Positions 15,022 through 20,286 of a DNA stretch of 20,286 bases are shown here, piece by piece. This stretch comes from Terrirubrum sp051646285 (GTDB taxonomy: Bacteria > Pseudomonadota > Alphaproteobacteria > Rhizobiales > Beijerinckiaceae), in NCBI GenBank assembly GCA_051646285.1, contig JBOFCU010000218.1:1-20286 (forward strand), given 5' to 3'. The position numbers and the translations under genes are program-made. Within the stretch, counting starts at the first letter, position 1, and the number at the start of each line of letters is the position of its first letter. The notes below the pieces were generated by a model. That model saw nothing but the letters and a program-made list of their open reading frames with translations, was not told the origin of the DNA and made no database searches.

Positions 15022-15351
15022 ATGGAACGCCGTGGGTTTTTGAAATTGCTGGGGCTCGGCGCGGTGACAGCCGCTGTCGCGTCCACAGTGGGTCTTGAAG
15101 AGGCGCAGGCGGCTCCCGTAAACGCGCCAGCCGGGCAGACAGCTGACCAGTTCCTTGATGAACTCGTTGCGGCCAACAAGGGCGATGGTGAATTTGCCCA
15201 GCGCTATTATCGCCGCGTTTATCGCGTGCGCCGCCCCTATCGCCGCGTTTACCGTCCGGTCTACTATTATCGCCGTCCTGTCTATTATGCCCGCCCGCGC
15301 CGCTGCCGCTGGGTCCCCGGCATTTTTGGGCCGGTATGGCGCTGCTGGTAA
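15022..15351 (+). CDS. Small Tat-type secreted Arg/Tyr-rich protein, copy 2
   Basis: A 109-residue paralogue of copies 1 and 3. The signal is ERRGFLKLLGLG with an Ala/Val core and AQA/AP cleavage context at residues 28-32. The linker (about 33-54) carries Asp and Glu, followed by DGEFAQ (55-60). The tail (61-109) has 16 Arg and 10 Tyr in 49 residues, arranged as RRPYRRVYRPVYYYRRPVYY, and then a distinct end CRWVPGIFGPVWRCW with Cys95 and Cys108, which could form a disulfide loop in the periplasm. The tail resembles the Tyr/Arg/Pro repeats of small proteins loosely annotated as sulfur-globule-like, but composition alone is weak evidence. GGGAG (15011-15015) lies 6 bases before the ATG. Its mRNA must come from read-through of the preceding terminator or a promoter inside copy 1. 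Function unknown. Confidence 0.85.
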   Translation: MERRGFLKLLGLGAVTAAVASTVGLEEAQAAPVNAPAGQTADQFLDELVAANKGDGEFAQRYYRRVYRVRRPYRRVYRPVYYYRRPVYYARPRRCRWVPGIFGPVWRCW

Positions 15352-15375
15352 GCCAATCTGTTGCAATCATGAGCG

Positions 15376-15405
15376 AAAAATCGGGCCTGATGGCCCGATT
15401 TTTTT
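15376..15405 (+). terminator. Intrinsic terminator after array copy 2
   Basis: The stem AAAAATCGGGCC (15376-15387) pairs with GGCCCGATTTTT (from 15392), with loop TGAT, and the T run extends to 15405. It lies 24 bases after the copy 2 stop. The symmetric A/T arms could let it work on either strand. Confidence 0.92.
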
Positions 15406-15422
15406 GTGCAGCGTATTGCCGT

Positions 15423-15451
15423 TTGGGCCAGAGCGCCCATCTGTTTACTAT
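15423..15451 (+). promoter_or_regulatory. Possible promoter for array copy 3
   Basis: TTGGGC (15423-15428) and TACTAT (15446-15451) are separated by 17 bases, within the space between the copy 2 terminator and the copy 3 ribosome-binding site. Each hexamer matches the sigma-70 consensus only partly (3 and 4 of 6), so this is a suggestion supported mostly by position. Confidence 0.25.
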
Positions 15452-15486
15452 CGGGCAAAATTCGTTTGAGAGATTGGAGACGTCAC

Positions 15487-15759
15487 ATGATGGAACGTCG
15501 TGGATTTTTGCGGATGCTCGGCCTGGGGACAGCTGCTGCTGCCTTTGCAACGACATTCGCCACAACGGCACAGGCCGCGCCAGCAGCCCTTGCTGATGAA
15601 GCCTTGAATGCTGCGACAGCCGCTGCACCAGAGGATGGTGAATTTGCGCAATATGGTGGCCGCCGCCGCTATTGGCGCCGCCGCTCCTGGCGCCGCAGGA
15701 ACTGGCGGGCACGCGGGGCCATGCGCCGCCGCGCCAGCCGCTACACCGACACCCGCTAA
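15487..15759 (+). CDS. Small Tat-type secreted Arg/Trp-rich protein, copy 3
   Basis: A 90-residue paralogue of copies 1 and 2. The signal is ERRGFLRMLGLG, an Ala/Thr/Phe core, and AQA/AP cleavage context (residues 28-32). The linker is Ala-rich with Asp and Glu, then DGEFAQ (50-55). The tail (56-90) has 16 Arg in 35 residues and contains three tandem RRRxW pentads: RRRYW (59-63), RRRSW (64-68) and RRRNW (69-73). The end, RRRASRYTDTR, differs from the other copies. Two adjacent ATGs (15487 and 15490) follow GGAG (15476-15479); the second would match the MERR start of the paralogues, the first has the better spacing. A terminator follows 22 bases after the stop. Function unknown. Confidence 0.85.
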   Translation: MMERRGFLRMLGLGTAAAAFATTFATTAQAAPAALADEALNAATAAAPEDGEFAQYGGRRRYWRRRSWRRRNWRARGAMRRRASRYTDTR

Positions 15760-15781
15760 CGGGTATAATGACAATCGTACG

Positions 15782-15811
15782 AAAGGCCGGATCATTTCCG
15801 GCCTTTTTTTT
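15782..15811 (+). terminator. Intrinsic terminator after array copy 3
   Basis: A perfect 10-bp stem AAAGGCCGGA (15782-15791) / TCCGGCCTTT (15797-15806), loop TCATT, with the T run continuing to 15811. It separates the array from the HIT gene downstream. Confidence 0.93.
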
Positions 15812-15877
15812 CGCGTCATGCTTTTCACAGCCTGTTCTCATCTCTACGATCAAGGCGAGAGTCGGAAAGATAAAACC

Positions 15878-16303
15878 ATGACAGCTTACGATCCCAATAA
15901 TATATTTGCACGCATCTTGCGCGGCGAATTGCCGTGTGAAAAAATTTATGAAGACGCACACACATTTGCATTCATGGACATCATGCCGCGCGCTGATGGC
16001 CATTGCCTCGTGATCCCGAAATCGCCTGCACGTACGCTGTTTGATGTGCCGGCTGATATATTGCCGCATCTGATGGCAACGGTGCAGAAAGTTGCGCGCG
16101 CGGCCAGACAAGCCATGCAAGCCGACGGGCTAACCCTTCAGCAATTCAACGAACCGGCGGGCGGACAGGTGGTATTTCACATTCATTTCCATATCATTCC
16201 GCGCTGGAACGACGTGAAAATGAAACCGCACACCGGCGTAATGGCTGCGAAAGATGTGCTTGCAGCACAAGCAGAAAAAATTCGCGCCGCGCTGGCAGGA
16301 TGA
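15878..16303 (+). CDS. HIT family hydrolase
   Basis: A 141-residue histidine-triad protein, a superfamily that hydrolyses or transfers nucleotides from phosphoramidate or dinucleotide substrates. The triad HIHFHIIP has His101, His103 and His105. The N-terminal block NNIFARILRGELPCEKIYED and the internal FMDIMPRADGHCLVIPK are typical of the HinT-like branch. ATG 15878 is preceded by GGAAAG at 15864-15869 with 8 bases of spacing; the frame is open upstream but runs through the array 3' end and terminator. It converges with azlD. The exact substrate is not assignable. Confidence 0.94.
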   Translation: MTAYDPNNIFARILRGELPCEKIYEDAHTFAFMDIMPRADGHCLVIPKSPARTLFDVPADILPHLMATVQKVARAARQAMQADGLTLQQFNEPAGGQVVFHIHFHIIPRWNDVKMKPHTGVMAAKDVLAAQAEKIRAALAG

Positions 16304-16354
16304 TTGTTGCCCCGGCACGTATGGGCAAGCGTTGTGAGACAGAGCAGCTGGAAA

Positions 16355-16711
16355 TCAGCCGCCCATCGCGGCCATGCCGATGCCAATGGTCAGACCGCCC
16401 GATAAGACACCGGCAAGCACGCGCCGGCCCGAAATGAAAAAACCCGCGACTGCCATGATCCCCGCAACCAACCGCAACGGCCCGGGTACAGCAGCCAACG
16501 CGCCCGATGGTTCGATCAGCAATTGCGCCACAACACCGGCAACAAGGCAGGTGGAGACCATCCGCACCCATTCAAATATCGCGGAGTTTTCATCCAGCCC
16601 GCGTGATAGCCACACCGCCATCCAGCGCCAGACTTCATTGGGCAATATGCCTGCGACAAGCAAAACCATATAAGGTGCAAATGCGCCGAATGTTTCGGTG
16701 AACGCGCTCAC
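16355..16711 (-). CDS. azlD: AzlD family membrane protein
   Basis: A 118-residue AzlD-type protein, the small partner of AzlC in branched-chain amino-acid (and azaleucine) export. Four hydrophobic segments are visible (about 10-28, 48-66, 75-92 and 96-116), with the conserved WVRMVSTCLVAGVVAQLL and PSGALAAVP blocks. The start is a GTG at 16711 whose last two bases overlap the azlC TGA (GTGA), indicating translational coupling; an ATG further upstream in frame would lie inside azlC. It is the last gene of the clpA-side minus-strand run and converges with the HIT gene. Confidence 0.88.
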   Translation of the reverse strand: MSAFTETFGAFAPYMVLLVAGILPNEVWRWMAVWLSRGLDENSAIFEWVRMVSTCLVAGVVAQLLIEPSGALAAVPGPLRLVAGIMAVAGFFISGRRVLAGVLSGGLTIGIGMAAMGG

Positions 16712-17436
16712 TGGGCCGCCCTCGCCGTTTCCCAACGCCGCAACAGGAAGGCGAGCGTGCCGCCAATCAGGCCGGTAAGAAACAGGGCAGAGCCACGGCC
16801 AAACAGATATTGAAACAGCGGCGCCATGCAAAAACCGGCCCCGACGGCAAACCAGTCGCCTTTGAACTTCGCCCCTCCCACAAGTGAGACGATAAAAAAT
16901 GCAGGCGACATGAACAGCAGCGCTGCGCCAACAGTGAGTGGCACGGTGCCAGCAAGAAAATATCCTAACCCAGTGAATATCGTGGCCAGAACCATGCACG
17001 CGGTGCCAAAGCCGAGAAAATACGGCAGCCTTTCCTCTGGCGGCATGGACGGCAAGCGCCTGATCCCTTCAACCCACGCCGTGACGGCCACCAGATGCGA
17101 CACATAAATCAATGTGCCATGCGAAGGCTTGGAATGCCGCAGCAACGGAATGATCGACACGGCCATCGGCAGCAAGCGGATGGCTGACAATGTCACGGCA
17201 ATGGCGACAGCCGTCAGGGAGGCACCCGCAGACAGCATGCCGAAAAATATCATTTGCGCGGGGCCAGCCCACATCAGCAGGGTGGATAAAATGGCCGCAA
17301 GAGCCGGAAAACCGATGTCGCGGGCCATGGGCCCAATGCCCATCAATGCCAGCGAGACGATCCACGCCGGCAACGCCAACGCATCCCGTGCACCAGCCCA
17401 GAAGTGTTTTGATGACTGGCCGGACCCCGCGTCCAT
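16708..17436 (-). CDS. azlC: AzlC family branched-chain amino acid exporter subunit
   Basis: A 242-residue integral membrane protein of the AzlC family (PF03591), which with AzlD exports branched-chain or related amino acids. It shows the family's GARDALALPAWIVSLALMGIGPMARDIGF start, the LLMWAGPAQMIFF segment, and RLLPMAVSIIPLLR, with about seven to eight hydrophobic stretches. ATG 17436 lies one base after the TAA of the 61-residue membrane protein gene, and its own TGA overlaps the azlD GTG. The three form a tightly coupled unit. The transported amino acid is not readable from sequence. Confidence 0.9.
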   Translation of the reverse strand: MDAGSGQSSKHFWAGARDALALPAWIVSLALMGIGPMARDIGFPALAAILSTLLMWAGPAQMIFFGMLSAGASLTAVAIAVTLSAIRLLPMAVSIIPLLRHSKPSHGTLIYVSHLVAVTAWVEGIRRLPSMPPEERLPYFLGFGTACMVLATIFTGLGYFLAGTVPLTVGAALLFMSPAFFIVSLVGGAKFKGDWFAVGAGFCMAPLFQYLFGRGSALFLTGLIGGTLAFLLRRWETARAAQ

Positions 17437-17437
17437 C

Positions 17438-17623
17438 TTACTGACGCTTGGCTTTTTCCTGAATCGCCTTCAGGTCATTCAGCCCCGGCACAGCCTCGCG
17501 CAACCCGTCCCACACGGACGAGAACACGAACCAGCCGACGACAATCACAAGAATGAGCACAGGCCACGCCAGAAACTCTTCAAAGCGTTTGCGCTTCAGC
17601 CGGCGCTCGTAACGACTGGTCAT
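17438..17623 (-). CDS. Small single-pass membrane protein, uncharacterised
   Basis: A 61-residue protein that I do not recognise. It has a basic N-terminus (RYERRLKRKRFEEF), one hydrophobic helix (about residues 20-37, WPVLILVIVVGWFVF), and a charged C-terminal part ending EKAKRQ, so it should sit in the inner membrane with its N-terminus in the cytosol. ATG 17623 is preceded by a GGGGGA site. It lies 33 bases after clpA and one base before azlC, which argues that it is real and that it is translated together with azlCD, perhaps as an accessory subunit (inference). Confidence 0.75.
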   Translation of the reverse strand: MTSRYERRLKRKRFEEFLAWPVLILVIVVGWFVFSSVWDGLREAVPGLNDLKAIQEKAKRQ

Positions 17624-17635
17624 CAATCCCCCGTC

Positions 17636-17665
17636 CGATCCTGAAGCCGTCAGACATCAGGATCG
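17636..17665 (-). other. Hairpin overlapping the clpA stop codon
   Basis: A perfect 9-bp inverted repeat, CGATCCTGA (17636-17644) / TCAGGATCG (17657-17665), with a 12-base loop. One arm contains the clpA TGA. On the minus strand it is followed by a G-run that is the ribosome-binding site of the next gene, not by T, so it is not a normal terminator. It may aid mRNA processing or 3' stability of the clpA message. Confidence 0.5.
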
Positions 17666-20194
17666 GGACAAGGGCAATTTGGGGACTGTTTTCAGACCTC
17701 CGCCCTTGCCGCCGGGACCATCGCCGCTGCGGCCGCCGCCATCTGAGTCGTCAGACCCGGAGGGACCACGCTTTTTAGCCGCAACTTTCGCGCGAGGGGA
17801 AGAGCCAGAAGCCGCCGCCTTGCCAGACACAGCCTTTTCCTTGCGCGCTGTGGCTTTTCGGACATCCGGCTCAGCCTTGGGCACAATCGGCTTTTCAGGG
17901 AACTCCAGCCCGATCACCTTGGTTTTCTTCACCTCGTCCCACGTCACCATCACCCGCACGGCCCCGCCATCCTTGAGCCGCCCGAACAGCACTTCATCCG
18001 CCAGCGGCGTCTTGATCGTCTGCTGGATCAGGCGCGCCATGGGCCGCGCGCCCATCGTGTCATCATACCCATGCTCAACCAGCCAGGCCCGTGCCTCGTC
18101 CGTCAACTCGATGCTAACATTCCGGTCAGCGAGTTGCGCCTCAAGCTGCATGACGAATTTGTCCACAACCTTGGCGATGACCTCTTTCGGCAACTGGCCA
18201 AATGAAATCACGGCATCAAGACGATTGCGGAATTCTGGCGCAAACAGGCGATTGATCGCCTCCACATCATCACCCTCACGCTTCTGGCGCGTGAAGCCAT
18301 AGGCAGCCTTCGCCATATCCGCTGCGCCGGCATTGGTGGTCATGATGATGATGGCGTTGCGGAAATCAACCTGCTTGCCATTGTGATCGGTGAGTTTGCC
18401 ATGATCCATGATCTGCAACAGAATATTAAACAGATCAGGATGGGCCTTTTCGATTTCATCGAGCAGCAGCACGCAATGGGGATGTTGATCAACACCATCT
18501 GTCAGAAGACCGCCCTGATCAAAACCGACATATCCGGGAGGCGCACCGATCAGGCGCGACACCGTATGCCGCTCCATATATTCGGACATGTCAAAGCGCA
18601 GCATTTCAACGCCGAGCACCTTGGCCAGCTGTTTGGCAACTTCTGTCTTGCCGACGCCGGTGGGGCCGGCAAAAAGATAAGAGCCGATCGGCTTTTCCTG
18701 ATCGCGCAAACCGGCACGCGACAATTTAATCGCGGATGTCAGCGCTTCAATCGCCGGATCCTGCCCATAGACCACGCGCTGCAAGGTCTGCGTCAGGCTT
18801 TGCAGCACCTCCGCATCATCCTTGGAAACTGTCTTGGGCGGAATGCGAGCCATCGTTGCAATGGTCGCTTCAATTTCCTTGATGCCTATGGTTTTCTTCC
18901 GCTTGGCTTCTGGCACAAGCATTTGCGACGCACCGGATTCATCAATGACATCGATGGCCTTGTCGGGCAATTTGCGGTCGTGAATATAACGCGCTGACAA
19001 TTCTACCGCAGCTTTCACGGCTTCATTGGTGTATTTCAGCTTATGAAAATCCTCGAAATAGGGCTTCAGCCCTTTCAGGATTTCAATCGCGTCGGGAACA
19101 CTGGGTTCGTTCACGTCAATTTTCTGGAAGCGGCGGACAAGCGCCCGGTCCTTCTCAAAAAACTGGCGGAACTCCTTGTATGTCGTCGATCCGATGCACC
19201 GCAATGTGCCCTGCGCCAAGGCAGGTTTGAGCAGATTGGACGCATCCATAGCGCCGCCTGATGTCGCACCGGCACCGATGATGGTGTGAATTTCATCGAT
19301 GAACATGATCGCCTTCGGGTGATTTTCGATCTCCTTCATCACCTGTTTGAGGCGTTCTTCAAAATCACCGCGATAGCGCGTGCCGGCCAGCAGCGCGCCC
19401 ATATCAAGTGAGAATACGGTTGCATCAGCGAGGACCGAGGGAACCTCACCCTTGGTAATTTTCCGCGCCAATCCTTCGGCAATCGCAGTCTTGCCGACGC
19501 CAGGATCGCCCACCAGCAGCGGATTATTTTTCTGACGGCGGCACAGCACCTGAATGGTGCGCATCACCTCAGCCTCGCGTCCGATCAGCGGATCAATTTT
19601 TCCGGTCTGGGCTTTTTTATTGAGGTTGATGCAATAGGCATCCAGCGCGCTCTGCTTCTTGTTGTCCTTCTCGCCCTCGCGCGCTGTGGATTTTTCCTGC
19701 TCGCCTTCATTGTCGTCAGAGGCGCCACGCGGCGAGCGCACTTCGCTGGACCCCGGCCGCTTGGCGATGCCGTGGCTGATATAATTCACGGCGTCATAGC
19801 GCGTCATTTCCTGCTCTTGCAGAAAATAGGCGGCATGGCTTTCCCGCTCTGCAAAAATTGCCACCAGAACATTTGCGCCCGTCACCTCTTCGCGACCGGA
19901 TGACTGGACATGGATCACCGCCCGCTGGATCACGCGCTGGAACCCGGCCGTCGGCTTTGCACCCTCCCCGTCAGCCGTGACCAGATTGACCAGTTCGGTA
20001 TCAATATAGTCGATCAGGCTCTTTTTCAGCACCGCAACATCGACATTGCAGGCTTTGAGAACGGCCACCGCATCACGGTCATCCGTCAGCGCCAGCAGCA
20101 GATGCTCGAGCGTGGCATATTCATGGGTGCGCTCATTGGCGAGAGCCAGAGCGCGGTGCAGGGCTTGTTCGAGATGGCGTGCAAAAGAAGGCAA
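17657..20194 (-). CDS. clpA: ATP-dependent Clp protease ATP-binding subunit ClpA
   Basis: AAA+ unfoldase that feeds substrates, including N-degron proteins delivered by ClpS, into ClpP. At 845 residues it is longer than E. coli ClpA (758). Domains: N-domain (about 1-145), a charged linker, AAA1 with Walker A GDPGVGKT (229-236) and Walker B MFIDEIH, and AAA2 with Walker A GPTGVGKT (510-517), Walker B LLLDEIE and a GYVG pore loop. The ClpP-docking loop reads YGF (632-634) where E. coli has IGL. The last 70 residues or so are a Lys/Ala then Gly/Ser-rich low-complexity tail. The start is a TTG at 20194: it gives the canonical MPSF N-terminus, has AGGA 7 bases upstream, and no in-frame ATG is nearer. 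clpS ends 25 bases upstream. Confidence 0.97.
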   Translation of the reverse strand: MPSFARHLEQALHRALALANERTHEYATLEHLLLALTDDRDAVAVLKACNVDVAVLKKSLIDYIDTELVNLVTADGEGAKPTAGFQRVIQRAVIHVQSSGREEVTGANVLVAIFAERESHAAYFLQEQEMTRYDAVNYISHGIAKRPGSSEVRSPRGASDDNEGEQEKSTAREGEKDNKKQSALDAYCINLNKKAQTGKIDPLIGREAEVMRTIQVLCRRQKNNPLLVGDPGVGKTAIAEGLARKITKGEVPSVLADATVFSLDMGALLAGTRYRGDFEERLKQVMKEIENHPKAIMFIDEIHTIIGAGATSGGAMDASNLLKPALAQGTLRCIGSTTYKEFRQFFEKDRALVRRFQKIDVNEPSVPDAIEILKGLKPYFEDFHKLKYTNEAVKAAVELSARYIHDRKLPDKAIDVIDESGASQMLVPEAKRKKTIGIKEIEATIATMARIPPKTVSKDDAEVLQSLTQTLQRVVYGQDPAIEALTSAIKLSRAGLRDQEKPIGSYLFAGPTGVGKTEVAKQLAKVLGVEMLRFDMSEYMERHTVSRLIGAPPGYVGFDQGGLLTDGVDQHPHCVLLLDEIEKAHPDLFNILLQIMDHGKLTDHNGKQVDFRNAIIIMTTNAGAADMAKAAYGFTRQKREGDDVEAINRLFAPEFRNRLDAVISFGQLPKEVIAKVVDKFVMQLEAQLADRNVSIELTDEARAWLVEHGYDDTMGARPMARLIQQTIKTPLADEVLFGRLKDGGAVRVMVTWDEVKKTKVIGLEFPEKPIVPKAEPDVRKATARKEKAVSGKAAASGSSPRAKVAAKKRGPSGSDDSDGGGRSGDGPGGKGGGLKTVPKLPLSRS

Positions 20195-20219
20195 CCGGAT
20201 ATCCTCGCTTGAAGGGAGT

Positions 20220-20286
20220 CTAATTCTTTTCCATGACGCATTGCAAAGGGTGCTGATGGCGGCGCGCCAGGTCCATGACCTGCGTC
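20220..20286 (-). CDS. clpS: ATP-dependent Clp protease adaptor ClpS, C-terminal fragment
   Basis: The last 21 codons and stop (TAG, plus-strand CTA at 20220-20222) of a minus-strand gene running off the window edge. The peptide TQVMDLARRHQHPLQCVMEK matches the end of alphaproteobacterial ClpS, which binds N-degron substrates and the ClpA N-domain. Its position 25 bases before clpA on the same strand supports the call. Only the C-terminus is visible. Confidence 0.88.
   Translation of the reverse strand, partial: TQVMDLARRHQHPLQCVMEKN

Noticed and set aside
15022..15351. Sulfur globule protein
   Set aside because: The Tyr/Arg/Pro tail is similar in composition only. No sulfur-oxidation genes are nearby, and the Gly-rich pattern of those proteins is missing.
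14703..15811. RiPP biosynthetic cluster
   Set aside because: The leader-core look of the three small proteins invites this, but no radical SAM, cyclodehydratase, lanthipeptide synthetase or dedicated peptidase and transporter is in the window, and the N-terminus is an export signal.
14948..16120. A 390-codon open frame on the minus strand across the small-protein array
   Set aside because: It runs antisense through three genes that have ribosome-binding sites, signal peptides and terminators on the plus strand. Its translation is Arg/Ala/Gly-rich without domains, as expected opposite GC-rich Arg codons.

Overview
The window is one contiguous, gene-dense stretch of an alphaproteobacterial chromosome, most likely from Hyphomicrobiales (Rhizobiales) or a close relative. 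Three things point there: the block pleD-divK facing DUF3572-dinB, an EipB (DUF1849) envelope protein, and the clpS-clpA pair with the alphaproteobacterial ClpS C-terminus. No insertion sequence, prophage, tRNA, rRNA or CRISPR array is visible. No stretch above 300 bases lacks a gene.

Layout, left to right. Positions 1-6905, plus strand: the 3' part of topA, a sterol-desaturase-family membrane hydroxylase, and then a tight rnr - DUF983 - Nudix run whose stop and start codons overlap. Positions 6919-7263: rpmG (ribosomal protein L33), preceded by two hairpins and followed by a clear terminator. Positions 7491-9252, minus strand: divK then pleD, the cell-cycle and c-di-GMP module. Positions 9371-10989, plus strand: DUF3572 and the zinc-ribbon form of DNA polymerase IV (dinB). 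Positions 10993-11820, minus strand: eipB. Positions 12039-14569, plus strand: a RidA-family protein, a cytosolic glycerophosphodiester phosphodiesterase and a FemAB-like acyltransferase. Positions 14703-15759, plus strand: three small paralogous secreted proteins. Positions 15878-16303: a HIT-family hydrolase. Positions 16355-20286, minus strand: clpS (C-terminus only), clpA, a 61-residue membrane protein, azlC and azlD.

The most unusual part is 14703-15811. Three consecutive genes of 84, 109 and 90 codons each encode a twin-arginine-like signal starting ERR-x-FL, a conserved A-x-A/AP cleavage context, a short Ala/Asp/Glu linker, a shared DG[D/E]FAQ block, and a mature tail very rich in Arg, Tyr and Trp. 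The tails of the first and third genes contain tandem RRRxW pentads; the second ends in a Cys-bounded loop. Each gene has a ribosome-binding site and is followed by its own strong intrinsic terminator. I know of no assigned function for such proteins. Possible roles, all inference, are an exported cationic peptide, an envelope or polyanion-binding structural protein, or a processed precursor.

The rest is mainly housekeeping: DNA topology, RNA decay, translation, cell-cycle signalling, translesion synthesis, envelope integrity, metabolite repair, lipid turnover and regulated proteolysis.
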